Of a DNA stretch of 64,000 bases, positions 51,512 through 60,239 are shown in pieces (the stretch's first letter is position 1; every line of letters starts with the position of its first letter). This DNA is from Devosia nanyangense (GTDB taxonomy: Bacteria > Pseudomonadota > Alphaproteobacteria > Rhizobiales > Devosiaceae), in contig JACRAF010000038.1 of the NCBI GenBank assembly GCA_016213505.1, positions 1-64,000 of the forward strand. The letters are read 5' to 3'. Position numbers and translations under genes: made by a program. The notes beneath the pieces are model-generated. The model searched no databases. It saw nothing but the letters and a program-made list of their open reading frames with translations, and had not been told where the DNA came from.

Positions 51512-52240
51512 ATGACGGACCAGACACCGGAAAATACCCAGCTCTTCCTCACGGCACCGATGCCGTGCCCGTATCTGCCCGGCAAGCAGGAGCGCAAGCT
51601 CTTCACCCACCTCACGGGACGGCGCGCCTCGGCGCTGCATGCGCTGCTCAGCGACAACGGCTTCCGCCGAAGCCAGAACCTGATCTACCGCCCCGCCTGC
51701 GAGGGCTGCGCGGCGTGCCAGTCGGTGCGGATCGTGGCGGGGGATTTCGAGACGACCGGGCGCTATCGCCGCATCCTCAGGCTCAATGAGGACGTCGAGG
51801 TAGCCGTCAAGCCGCCGCGCGCCACCTCGGAGCAGTTTGCACTGTTCAAGCGCTATCTCGAGAGCCGGCACACCGGCGGCGGCATGACGACGATGAACTT
51901 CGTCGACTACGAATACATGGTCGAGGATACGCCGGTGCAGACGGTGCTGGTCGAATACCGGCTCGGCTCGGACCCGGAGAAGCCGCTTGTCGCGGTGGCG
52001 CTGACGGACGTGATGCCGGATGGCCTCTCGATGGTCTATTCGTTCTTCACGCCGGAGTTCGACAAGCGCGGGCTGGGCAACCTGCTCATCCTCGATCATA
52101 TTCGGCAGGTGCGGCTCGCAGGGCTGCACTATGTCTATCTCGGCTACTGGGTGCAGGACTCGCCGAAGATGGCGTACAAGGGCCAGTTTCGCCCCCTGGA
52201 AGTGCAGCGCGGCCCGCTCGGCTGGCGCAGGCTCGACTGA
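51512..52240 (+). CDS. bpt: Aspartate/glutamate leucyltransferase (Bpt)
   Basis: 242 residues of the bacterial arginyl/leucyl-tRNA-protein transferase family: CPYLPGKQERKLFTHL, then IYRPACEGCAACQSVRI with the Cys cluster, and GLHYVYLGYWVQDSPKMAYKGQF. It adds Leu to N-terminal Asp or Glu, marking proteins for ClpAP. It follows hemB by about 70 bp. Confidence 0.95.
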   Translation: MTDQTPENTQLFLTAPMPCPYLPGKQERKLFTHLTGRRASALHALLSDNGFRRSQNLIYRPACEGCAACQSVRIVAGDFETTGRYRRILRLNEDVEVAVKPPRATSEQFALFKRYLESRHTGGGMTTMNFVDYEYMVEDTPVQTVLVEYRLGSDPEKPLVAVALTDVMPDGLSMVYSFFTPEFDKRGLGNLLILDHIRQVRLAGLHYVYLGYWVQDSPKMAYKGQFRPLEVQRGPLGWRRLD

Positions 52241-52248
52241 GTTCCTTC

Positions 52249-53250
52249 ATGAAAGCGTTTGTCGGCCTTCTGCGCCTGCTTGCCGGGCTCCTGATCCTTG
52301 CGACCGCACTGCCGGCGATCCTGGCGCTGTTCGGCTTCGCAGTGTCGTTCCTCGACCTGTTCAATCATCTGCAGTTGCTGCTGTTCTTCGGCACGCTGAT
52401 CGGGCTGGCGATCGGCCTCCTGCTGAGAGTGCGCCGTATTGGGCTGGTGCTGGCGCTGCTCGGCTTTGCAGCATCGGCGTGGACGTTCGTGCCGGAGTGG
52501 GCGTCGGGGCTCGCGCCGCGACAGCCCAACTCCGACGTCACCGTGCTGAAGCTGATGACCCACAATATCTTCGGGCTCAACTACGACATGCAGCGGGTCG
52601 CTGCGGTGATCGCGGCCGAAAGCCCGGACATCATCGCGCTACAGGAGTTTTTCCCCGAGCAGGCGAGTGAGCTGGGGGCGCTGCTCAAAGCGAACTACCC
52701 CTATTCGGTCCGCTGCCAGGGCGGCAAGCGCGCCAATCTGGGGCTCTATTCCAGAATCCCGTTCGATCGCGAGATGACCGCGGCCGACTGCCCGAGCGAC
52801 GCCTATGGCACGCAGCGGACCGCGCACATCATCGCCGGCTTCGCGCTGAGCGACGGCACGCATTTCACGGTGATGACGACGCATATGGACTGGCCGTTCC
52901 CGATCGAGCGGCAACAGGAAGAGTACGCGGCGGCCGAAGAGGCGGTGAACGCGGTGCAGGGGCCGCTGCTGGTGGTGGGCGACTTCAACTCGACGCCGTG
53001 GTCGTACACGATGAAGGGTTTCGAGGCGGCGACCGGCCTCAGGCGCGAGACGCGCGACCTCGTCACCTACCCCGTGCTGTTCACGGTCCCGGAGCGGTTC
53101 GTGGCCGACGGGCTGCTGCGGACGGCGCCGTTCCTGCCGCTCGACCAGGTGTTCGAGCGGGGGATCGTCGTGCACGAACTGCACCGCGGAGCCGAGACCG
53201 GCAGCGACCACCTGCCGGTGGTGCTCACTTTCAGTGTGGCCGAGAGCTAG
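52249..53250 (+). CDS. Endonuclease/exonuclease/phosphatase family membrane protein
   Basis: 333 residues. Three N-terminal membrane helices (about 7-30, 37-60, 63-80), then an EEP domain facing the periplasm: KLMTHNIFGLN, PDIIALQEF (catalytic Glu), TTHMDWP, VVGDFNSTPWS and the closing GSDHLPVVLTF. Members cleave nucleic acids or phosphoesters of lipids and sugars. 8 bp after bpt. Convergent 4-bp overlap with the Dabb gene. Confidence 0.87.
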   Translation: MKAFVGLLRLLAGLLILATALPAILALFGFAVSFLDLFNHLQLLLFFGTLIGLAIGLLLRVRRIGLVLALLGFAASAWTFVPEWASGLAPRQPNSDVTVLKLMTHNIFGLNYDMQRVAAVIAAESPDIIALQEFFPEQASELGALLKANYPYSVRCQGGKRANLGLYSRIPFDREMTAADCPSDAYGTQRTAHIIAGFALSDGTHFTVMTTHMDWPFPIERQQEEYAAAEEAVNAVQGPLLVVGDFNSTPWSYTMKGFEAATGLRRETRDLVTYPVLFTVPERFVADGLLRTAPFLPLDQVFERGIVVHELHRGAETGSDHLPVVLTFSVAES

Positions 53251-53561
53251 CTGTCGACCTCGATGTCGAAAACGATCAGCCCGCCGATGCCGCCTTCGAG
53301 CGCGGCGACCAATCTGGCACCGGCCGCCTGGTGATCGGGATGGACGAGATAGGCGTCGCGCGCGGCGGCGTCGCGGAAATCGATGACGAAGCCGTCGGCA
53401 TGGCCCTGGGCGAGTCCCTCCGGGCTGACATTGGGGCCAAAGCTCGCGGCGACCAGGCCATCGACTTTGTGCTTGAGCGCTCGGATGTCGTCGTAGATGG
53501 CCGCACGTTCGGGGGGCGTGACGCTCGACTTGAAGTTGACCAGAACGCAATGGCGGATCAT
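53247..53561 (-). CDS. Dabb (stress-responsive A/B barrel) protein
   Basis: 104 residues. IRHCVLVNFKSSVTPPERAAI and YDDIRALKHKVDGLVAASFGPN, then YLVHPDHQAAGARLVAALEGG and IVFDIEV follow the Dabb dimeric ferredoxin-like fold. Role unknown; often stress-related. It lies 8 bp after the parC stop, so it may be read from the parC transcript. Confidence 0.88.
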   Translation of the reverse strand: MIRHCVLVNFKSSVTPPERAAIYDDIRALKHKVDGLVAASFGPNVSPEGLAQGHADGFVIDFRDAAARDAYLVHPDHQAAGARLVAALEGGIGGLIVFDIEVDS

Positions 53562-53569
53562 TTCGGCTC

Positions 53570-55828
53570 CTAGCCCGTGAATTTGTTGTTGCGGGGAAAG
53601 CCTTGTGGCGGCTGACGACCGGCCTGGGCGCGCTCGCCGACCCAGTCCCGCAGCTCGGCCATCGATTTGGTGAACGTGCGGCCGGACGAATCGGTCCAGG
53701 TGAGACCGTCCTTGGCGGCGAAGATGCGGGCGTCCGAGATGCCGCCATCCTTGAATTTCTGCAACCGGACGCCTTTGCCGCGCGCCATCTCGGGCAGTTC
53801 GGCCGCGGGGAAGATGATCATCTTGCGGTTCTCGCCGATGACGGCGACGCTGTCGCCCTCGGCGGGAACGATCAGCTTGGCCTCCTCGGCGCCCGCCAGG
53901 TTCAGCACCTGCTTGCCCTTGCGGGTATTGGCGATCAGTTCGTCCTCGGGAACGATGAAGCCGTTGCCGGAACTGGACGCGACGAGGCGCTTGGCGCCGG
54001 GGCGATGGACGAACAGGTCGACGAAATCCTGCCCTTCATCGAGATCGACCATCAACCGCAGTGGCTCGCCCTGGCCGCGCCCGCCGGGGAGCTTGTCGGG
54101 CGCCAGAGTGTAGACCTTGCCACCGGTCGAGAGCAGCAGCAGCTTGTCGGTCGTCTCGGCGAGGAAGGCAATCTTCAGCCGGTCGCCGGCTTTGAAGCCC
54201 TTCTCGTCGATGTCGGCGGTGTGCCCCTTCATCGCGCGGATCCAACCCTTCTCGGAGAGGATCACGGTGATCGGCTCACGCTCGATGAAGGAGGACGCAA
54301 TGTCGATGTCGTCGGCAACGCTGGGGGCGTCGGCAAGTTCGGTCTTGCGGCGGCCGAGCGGGGTATCTTTGCCGTAGATCTTCTTCAGCTCGTTGATCTG
54401 CGTGGTGATCTCGCCCCACTGCTTCTTGTCGGAGCCGAGCAGCGCATTGAGGTGGCCCTGCTCCTCGGTGAGCGCCTTGTGCTCGGAACGCAGTTCTATT
54501 TCCTCGAGCTTGCGCAGCGAACGGAGGCGCATATTGAGGATCGCCTCCGCCTGCACCTCGCTCAGCTTGAACGCCGCCATCAGCGACGCCTTGGCGTCGT
54601 CCTCCTCGCGGATGATGCGGATCACCTCGTCGAGGTTGAGGTAGGCGACGATGTAGCCGTCGAGCACTTCCAGCCGGTGCGCGATCTGCTCGAGCCGGTG
54701 CTGGGTGCGGCGGACCAGCACGTCCTTGCGATGATCGAGCCAGGCGCGAAGAGCATCCCCGAGGCTCATCACCTTGGGCACAGTGCCGTGATCGAGCACG
54801 TTCATGTTGAGCGGGATGCGCTGTTCCAACTCGGAGAGCTTGAACATCTGCTCCATCAGCATGGCTTCGTCGACCGTGCCGGCACGCGGCTCGAGCACGA
54901 GGCGGATATCGTCGGCGCTCTCGTCGCGCACATCCTTCAGCAGGGGCAGGCGCTTGGCCAGCAACAGCTCGGCGATCTTTTCGACGAGTTTCGACTTCTG
55001 CACGCCGTAGGGGATCTCGGTGACGACGATCTGGTAGACGCCGCGGCCTTTGTCCTCCTTGTGCCAGCGGGCCCGCAGGCGGAACGAGCCGCGGCCGGTG
55101 GCGTAGGCATCGAGGATCGATTGACGCGGCTCGACCAGCACGCCGCCGGTCGGAAAGTCCGGCGCCGGCACGAAGTGCAGCAGCTCTTCGGCGGTGGACT
55201 TGGGGTTGACGTTGATCAGGTGCAGCGCCGCCTCGCACAGCTCGGCGACGTTGTGCGGCGGGATCGAGGTCGCCATACCGACGGCGATGCCCTGTGCGCC
55301 ATTTGCGAGCAGGTTGGGGAAGTTGGCCGGCAGCACCACCGGCTCCTCGCCGGAGCCGTCATAGGTCGGCTTGAAGTCGACGGCGTTCTCGGCCATCCCC
55401 TCCATCAGCCGCATGGCGACGTCGGTCATGCGGGTTTCGGTGTAGCGCATGGCGGCCGCGCTATCGCCGTCGATGTTGCCGAAATTGCCCTGCCCGTCGG
55501 CGAGCGGGTAGCGCATGGAGAAATCCTGCGCGAGACGAACCAGCGCGTCGTAGATCGACTGGTCGCCATGGGGATGGAACGAGCCCATCACGTCGCCGAC
55601 GATTTTTGCCGATTTCTTGTAAGCGCCATCGGGATCGAGACGCAGCAGCCGCATGCCATGCAGGATGCGGCGGTGCACCGGCTTCAGGCCGTCGCGGGCG
55701 TCCGGCAGGGCACGCTGCGTGATGGTCGACAGGGCGTAGGAAAGATAGCGCTCCTCGAGCGCCTTGCGCAGGTCGACGACGGCATTGTCGTCGCCGGGTG
55801 GCGGGGTCTTGGTGTCAGTCTTGGGCAT
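53570..55828 (-). CDS. parC: DNA topoisomerase IV subunit A
   Basis: 752 residues. The N-terminal domain has [39 protein letters not shown] and the catalytic tyrosine in [10 protein letters not shown] coiled-coil and C-terminal beta-pinwheel follow ([22 protein letters not shown]). Decatenates chromosomes with ParE subunit. The quinolone-pocket residue corresponding to E. coli Ser80 is Gln here, which I believe is normal for the order. Confidence 0.96.
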   Translation of the reverse strand: MPKTDTKTPPPGDDNAVVDLRKALEERYLSYALSTITQRALPDARDGLKPVHRRILHGMRLLRLDPDGAYKKSAKIVGDVMGSFHPHGDQSIYDALVRLAQDFSMRYPLADGQGNFGNIDGDSAAAMRYTETRMTDVAMRLMEGMAENAVDFKPTYDGSGEEPVVLPANFPNLLANGAQGIAVGMATSIPPHNVAELCEAALHLINVNPKSTAEELLHFVPAPDFPTGGVLVEPRQSILDAYATGRGSFRLRARWHKEDKGRGVYQIVVTEIPYGVQKSKLVEKIAELLLAKRLPLLKDVRDESADDIRLVLEPRAGTVDEAMLMEQMFKLSELEQRIPLNMNVLDHGTVPKVMSLGDALRAWLDHRKDVLVRRTQHRLEQIAHRLEVLDGYIVAYLNLDEVIRIIREEDDAKASLMAAFKLSEVQAEAILNMRLRSLRKLEEIELRSEHKALTEEQGHLNALLGSDKKQWGEITTQINELKKIYGKDTPLGRRKTELADAPSVADDIDIASSFIEREPITVILSEKGWIRAMKGHTADIDEKGFKAGDRLKIAFLAETTDKLLLLSTGGKVYTLAPDKLPGGRGQGEPLRLMVDLDEGQDFVDLFVHRPGAKRLVASSSGNGFIVPEDELIANTRKGKQVLNLAGAEEAKLIVPAEGDSVAVIGENRKMIIFPAAELPEMARGKGVRLQKFKDGGISDARIFAAKDGLTWTDSSGRTFTKSMAELRDWVGERAQAGRQPPQGFPRNNKFTG

Positions 55829-55877
55829 CAGGTGGTCCGAGAACGAATCATGGCCGGACTATAGCGGAAGCGGGCCG

Positions 55878-56594
55878 TCAGGCCTCCCTCAGCGCGTCGA
55901 TCAGCGCATCACGGATGGCCGGGGGCTCCACCTGCCGCGCGTCCCACACATGCATGGCGAGGAAATAGCCGGTCAGGCGGAACGCGTCGGCGACATCGGC
56001 GGTGGTGGCCCCGGCGTCGGAGATCAGGAACGGCGGCAAGCGCAGCAGGCGATCGCAGTAGGGCTTTGCCGGTTCGCGGGAGACGGCGCGGCCGGTCTTG
56101 GGCGACACGTGGGTGAGATCGGTGGTGACGCCGGTCACCGCGCAGGCGGAGAGATCGAGGCCGAAACCGAGTTCGTCGAGGAGGGCCAGCTCGAAGCGGG
56201 CGAGTTCGACGCCGAGGGCGAGCTTGCTCTTGCCGTCGTCGAGGGCATCGACGACGAGGCCGAGCAGGCGATCATGCGGGTCGCGCTCGGGCAGCAACCG
56301 CAGGAGTTCGCAGAGCAGCTGGCTGGCATAGAGCCGGGTGCGGTCGGCGATGAGGTCGGCGGCGCGCGCGTCGATGAGCTCGACGGTCATGGTGCCCAGA
56401 TGTTCCTCGAGCCGGGCGCGCCAGACGACCTGCACGGTGTTGCCGGGCTGCAGGGTCGCGGCAAGCTTGGTCGAACGGCCGCCGCGGATCAGCCCGAGGG
56501 TGCGGCCGTGGCCCGCCACCATCACCTCGGCGATGACGCTGGTCTCGCCGTGACGGCGCACGCCGATGATGAGGCCGCTAGAGGTCCATTGCAC
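55878..56594 (-). CDS. recO: DNA repair protein RecO
   Basis: 238 residues from GTG 56594, which has AGGTGA 5 nt upstream; the frame starts earlier, but only this start gives the usual opening QWTSSGLIIGVRRHGETSVI. OB-fold N-terminus, then LASQLL-like LYASQLLCELLRLLPERDPHD and FELALLDELGFGLDLSACAVT. Works with RecR and RecF to load RecA. The palindromic repeat at 56615 lies between it and era. Confidence 0.94.
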   Translation of the reverse strand: MQWTSSGLIIGVRRHGETSVIAEVMVAGHGRTLGLIRGGRSTKLAATLQPGNTVQVVWRARLEEHLGTMTVELIDARAADLIADRTRLYASQLLCELLRLLPERDPHDRLLGLVVDALDDGKSKLALGVELARFELALLDELGFGLDLSACAVTGVTTDLTHVSPKTGRAVSREPAKPYCDRLLRLPPFLISDAGATTADVADAFRLTGYFLAMHVWDARQVEPPAIRDALIDALREA

Positions 56595-56614
56595 TATGGT
56601 CACCTGAGGGCGGA

Positions 56615-56746
56615 AAGGCCCCCTCACCCGCCGCTGCGCGGCGACCTCTCCCCCCAAGGGAGAGGTGGAGGGTGCGGGTCTTGCCGTGACTACCTCTCCC
56701 TTTGGGGGAGAGGTCGGAGGGCGCAGCCCTCCGGGTGAGGGGGCCT
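56615..56746. repeat. Long palindromic intergenic repeat, copy 2
   Basis: 132 bp with the same arms and inner palindromes as 44834-44969 (AAGGCCCCCTCACCC start, GGGTGAGGGGGCCT end, CTCTCCC/GGGAGAG inside). It fills nearly all of the gap between era and recO, so it would be transcribed within the operon and could fold as RNA. Confidence 0.8.
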
Positions 56747-56756
56747 CGGCCGCTGG

Positions 56757-57689
56757 CTACTTCGTCCACTCGAGGCCCATCTCCCTATAGCGCTCCGGGT
56801 CGTCACCCCATTTCTCGCGGACTTTTACGAAGAGGAAGAGGTGCACCGGCACCTCGAAAATCTCCATCAGCTCCTTGCGGCTGTCGGCGCCGATGGATTT
56901 GATGGTCTGCCCACCGGCGCCTAGAACGATCTTCTTGTGGGTATCGCGGGTGACGTAGATCACCTGGTCGATGCGGTAGGAGCCATCCTTCTGGATCGTG
57001 AACTTCTCGGTCTCGACGTGGGCGTTGTAGGGGATTTCGTCATGGATGCGCAGGAACAGCTTTTCGCGCGTCACCTCGGCAGCGGTGAGGGCGAGCGTCA
57101 GGTCGGTGAGCTGGTCTTCGGGGAAATGCCAGGGGCCGAGCGGGATGCGCTTCGTGGCCCAATCGAGGAGATCCTGCACGCCGTGGCCCTTCATCGCCGA
57201 GATCATGAAGGTCGCCTCGAACGTGAGGCGGGCGTTGAGCATCTCGGCGAGGCCGAGGAGCTTTTCGTGCGCGATGAGGTCGATCTTGTTGAGCACCAGC
57301 ACGCGCGGGTGGTTGATCTTGTCGAGCCCCTCGAGCAACGCCTCGACTTCGGCGGTGACGCCGCGCTCGACATCGACGATCAGCGCGACGATGTCGGCGT
57401 CGCCCGCGCCGGTCCAGGCGGCGCCCACCATGGCGCGGTCGAGTCGACGCTTCGGCGCGAAAATACCGGGCGTATCGATGAAGACGATCTGCGCATCGCC
57501 CTCGGTGACGACGCCACGTATTTGCGCGCGCGTGGTCTGGGCCTTGTGGGTGACGATCGAGACCTTGGTGCCGACCAGCGCATTGAGCAGCGTCGACTTG
57601 CCGGCATTGGGTGCGCCGACCAGCGCAATGAAGCCGCAGCGCGAGTTGTCGGGCTGGACGATGTCGGTGTGGGATTCGATGTCGCTCAT
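56757..57689 (-). CDS. era: GTPase Era
   Basis: 310 residues from ATG 57689. P-loop GAPNAGKST, switch region TTRAQIRGVV, DTPGIF and NKIDLI, then a KH domain with KIVLGAGGQTIKSIGADSRKE. It matures 16S rRNA in 30S assembly. 4-bp overlap with rnc. Confidence 0.97.
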   Translation of the reverse strand: MSDIESHTDIVQPDNSRCGFIALVGAPNAGKSTLLNALVGTKVSIVTHKAQTTRAQIRGVVTEGDAQIVFIDTPGIFAPKRRLDRAMVGAAWTGAGDADIVALIVDVERGVTAEVEALLEGLDKINHPRVLVLNKIDLIAHEKLLGLAEMLNARLTFEATFMISAMKGHGVQDLLDWATKRIPLGPWHFPEDQLTDLTLALTAAEVTREKLFLRIHDEIPYNAHVETEKFTIQKDGSYRIDQVIYVTRDTHKKIVLGAGGQTIKSIGADSRKELMEIFEVPVHLFLFVKVREKWGDDPERYREMGLEWTK

Positions 57690-58390
57690 GGGCTTGGCCA
57701 GACTTTCTCGCGGACGAGGAAGGCCTCTGCCGCCTTGTGCTCGGCGAGCTTTTTGGACGGGCCGGTCGCGCTCAGCGCGTCGTAGCCGTCGAGCTGCACG
57801 GCGATGGTGAACTCCGGTGCGTGGTCTGGACCCTGCCGGCCGACCTGGACATAGAGCGGCGGTTCGAGCCCCCTGCCCTGCGCCCACTCCTGCAGCGTCG
57901 TCTTGGCGTCGGCGCGCTCGACCCCGGACTGGCCGGCATGTTCGCCGAACAGCCGCTCGACGATCTCGAAGGCCGGGGCGAGCCCGCCATCCATGTAGAC
58001 CGCGCCGATCACCGCCTCGATGGCGTCGCCTAGAATGGCGTCTTTCTCAGCCCCGCCGGTGCGCGCTTCGCTCTCGCCGAGATTCATCTCGGGCCCGAGG
58101 CCGAGTTCGCGCGCGATCATGGCGCAGGTTTCCTTGCGCACCAGCGCGTTGAGGGAGCGGCTGAGATCGCCCTCGGTGGCCTTGGAGAATTTCCGGTAGA
58201 GCATATCGGCGACCACCAGCCCGAGCACACGGTCGCCCAGGAACTCCAGCCGCTGATAGGATTGCGCCACACGCCTGGCCGGCGCGATGGCGCTCGAATG
58301 GGTCAGGGCGCGATCGAGGAGGTCGGGGTCGGCGAAGCGGTAGCCCAGCCGGGCCTCGAGCTTGGCGTGCCCCTTGCTCCTATGATTCAT
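57686..58390 (-). CDS. rnc: Ribonuclease III
   Basis: 234 residues. The nuclease signature QRLEFLGDRVLGLVVADML, the acidic site at DAIEAVIGAVYMDGG, and a C-terminal double-stranded-RNA-binding domain (KTTLQEWAQGRGLEPPLY ... GPSKKLAEHKAAEAFL). Processes rRNA precursors and structured mRNAs. It starts 21 bp after lepB. Confidence 0.97.
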   Translation of the reverse strand: MNHRSKGHAKLEARLGYRFADPDLLDRALTHSSAIAPARRVAQSYQRLEFLGDRVLGLVVADMLYRKFSKATEGDLSRSLNALVRKETCAMIARELGLGPEMNLGESEARTGGAEKDAILGDAIEAVIGAVYMDGGLAPAFEIVERLFGEHAGQSGVERADAKTTLQEWAQGRGLEPPLYVQVGRQGPDHAPEFTIAVQLDGYDALSATGPSKKLAEHKAAEAFLVREKVWPSP

Positions 58391-58411
58391 GCCGCTGACC
58401 CATGGGACTGC

Positions 58412-59200
58412 TCACGGAGCCGGCGTGGTGGTGTAGGTCTGGTAGACCGACTGGAACATGCGGTCCCAGCGGACGTTGGCCGGCCACTGCCAGAGCTGCC
58501 AGGGCGGAAGGTTGTCCTTGATCGAGAAGAAGCGTGCCTCGGCCTTGCCGATCAGGTTGCCGGCGGGGACGTAGCCGACCTGGCTCAGGACGCGGCTGTC
58601 GGCGGAGCGGTCGCGGTGGTCGCCCATCATGAAGTAATGGCCGGGCGGCACGACGTACTCGGCCGTATTGTCGAGCGGCTGGTCGTCGGAGATTTCCTGG
58701 ATGGTGTGGACGACGCCGTTGGGCAGCGTCTCCTCATAGAGGGTCACCGGAACGGTGGTCGAATAGCTGTCGGTGTCGGTGCCGGTGCCGACCTGCTTGC
58801 GATCGAGTTGTTTGCCGTTGATGTAGAGGCGGCCCTGCTTCATCTGAATCCTGTCGCCGGGAAGCCCGATGATGCGCTTGATGTAGTCCTCGTCGGTGAT
58901 GTTGTGGAACACCGCGATGTCGCCCTGCTGGGGTTCCGACAGGGCGAGGATGCGGCCGTTGAACGGCACCGGTAGCGGGAACGAGTATTTGCCGAGACCC
59001 CAGCTGAACTTGCTGGCGACGAAATAGTCGCCGATCATCAGCGTCGACTGCATCGAGGCGGTGGGGATCGAGAACGGCTGGAAGAGGAAGGTCCTGAACA
59101 CCAGCGCGATCACCAGCGCCTCGACGATCACCACGATGGTGTCGAGCAACTCGTTCTTGTTGCCCTTCTTTTCGGCCTTGGTCATGGCAGTCTGGCTCAT
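58412..59200 (-). CDS. lepB: Signal peptidase I
   Basis: 262 residues. A membrane anchor (about 20-40), catalytic serine in FSIPTASMQSTLMIGD, catalytic lysine in EDYIKRIIGLPGD, and MMGDHRDRSADSR near the end. Removes Sec and Tat signal peptides at the outer face of the inner membrane. Same order as in other Hyphomicrobiales. Confidence 0.96.
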   Translation of the reverse strand: MSQTAMTKAEKKGNKNELLDTIVVIVEALVIALVFRTFLFQPFSIPTASMQSTLMIGDYFVASKFSWGLGKYSFPLPVPFNGRILALSEPQQGDIAVFHNITDEDYIKRIIGLPGDRIQMKQGRLYINGKQLDRKQVGTGTDTDSYSTTVPVTLYEETLPNGVVHTIQEISDDQPLDNTAEYVVPPGHYFMMGDHRDRSADSRVLSQVGYVPAGNLIGKAEARFFSIKDNLPPWQLWQWPANVRWDRMFQSVYQTYTTTPAP

Positions 59201-59256
59201 AGCTTTTCCCGTCGGGCGCCCCGCGGGGCTGTGGTTACGTCCTCAGCGAGGCCCGG

Positions 59257-59658
59257 TCAATGCGAGGGCAGCGCTTCGATGATGACAAAGGCCTGTGCCA
59301 TGCCGCCATCGTCGGTGATGGTCAGGTGGATATGAGGTTCATGTCCGGCAGGAACAAGGCGCGACAGCGCGTGGGCGGCGCCGTTGGTCAATTTCATCGT
59401 CGGTTTGCCGGACGGCAGGTTCACGACCCCGAGATCGCGCCAGTAGACGCCCCAGGACATGCCGGTGCCGAGCGCCTTGGAGCAGGCTTCCTTGGCAGCG
59501 AAGCGCTTGGCGTAGGAGGCGGCGCGCTGCGCCCGGCGGTCGGATTTCTGGCGCTCGATCTCGGTGAAGCAGCGATGGGTGAAGCGGTCGCCATAGCGGT
59601 CGAGGACCTGCTGAACGCGGGAAATATCGCAGAGGTCATTGCCCAGGCCGACGATCAT
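59257..59658 (-). CDS. acpS: Holo-ACP synthase
   Basis: 133 residues from ATG 59658. [20 protein letters not shown] with the metal-binding Asp, [17 protein letters not shown] with the Glu/Lys motif. Transfers phosphopantetheine to acyl carrier protein. ATGA overlap with pyrE. Complete and of family length. Confidence 0.96.
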   Translation of the reverse strand: MIVGLGNDLCDISRVQQVLDRYGDRFTHRCFTEIERQKSDRRAQRAASYAKRFAAKEACSKALGTGMSWGVYWRDLGVVNLPSGKPTMKLTNGAAHALSRLVPAGHEPHIHLTITDDGGMAQAFVIIEALPSH

Positions 59659-60239
59659 TGCAGCCCCCGGCTTCCCGGTTTCACCGCCGGGATCGCCGCC
59701 AGTTCGGGCGGCAGCGCGTCGGCGGGATAGGCGGGGACCTTGTATTTGGCGAGGGCAATGAGCGGCACGCCGACGTCGGCCTCGCCGCCGGAGCGATCGA
59801 TCAGACACGCCGCGGCGACGACGTCAGCGCCGATTTCCTTGAGGCAGGCGACGCACTCGCGGATGGAAAGCCCGGTGGTGACGATGTCTTCGACCACCAG
59901 CACCTTCTCGCCGAGATAGATCTCGAAGCCGCGGCGGAGCTGGAACTTGCCGTCCACCCGCTCGGTGTAGATCGCCGGGACGCCCAGGTGCCGGGCGGTC
60001 TCGTAGCCCGGAATGATGCCGCCGACGGCAGGCGAGACGATCTGGCTGACATTGCCGAGGCCCTCAGCCCGGACCTTTTCGGCCAGTGCCTTGCAGAGCA
60101 CCTCCGCCTTGTCGGGGTGCATGAAGACCTTCGCCTTCTGCAGGAACACCGGCGAGCGCAGGCCTGAGGAGAGGATGAAATGGCCTTCGAGCAGAGCGCC
60201 GCAATCGCGGAAGATGTCGAGTATTTCGTCGGTCGTCAC
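59655..60239 (-). CDS. pyrE: Orotate phosphoribosyltransferase
   Basis: 194 residues from GTG 60239, which overlaps the rsh stop by 4 bp. [35 protein letters not shown] and the PRPP-binding loop [14 protein letters not shown] are intact. Forms orotidine monophosphate in pyrimidine synthesis. Confidence 0.96.
   Translation of the reverse strand: MTTDEILDIFRDCGALLEGHFILSSGLRSPVFLQKAKVFMHPDKAEVLCKALAEKVRAEGLGNVSQIVSPAVGGIIPGYETARHLGVPAIYTERVDGKFQLRRGFEIYLGEKVLVVEDIVTTGLSIRECVACLKEIGADVVAAACLIDRSGGEADVGVPLIALAKYKVPAYPADALPPELAAIPAVKPGSRGLQ

Noticed and set aside
55561..55611. ParC residue at the E. coli Ser80 position is Gln, which might mean quinolone resistance
   Set aside because: [14 protein letters not shown] is, as far as I recall, the ordinary wording of ParC in Hyphomicrobiales, so it is not evidence of selected resistance.
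53603..55864. A 753-residue open frame antisense to parC (and similar long antisense frames opposite recJ, the GumC-like gene and rsh)
   Set aside because: High GC leaves few stops in the frame opposite a coding strand; composition is His/Asp/Arg-rich with no known fold, and the sense frames are clear housekeeping genes.
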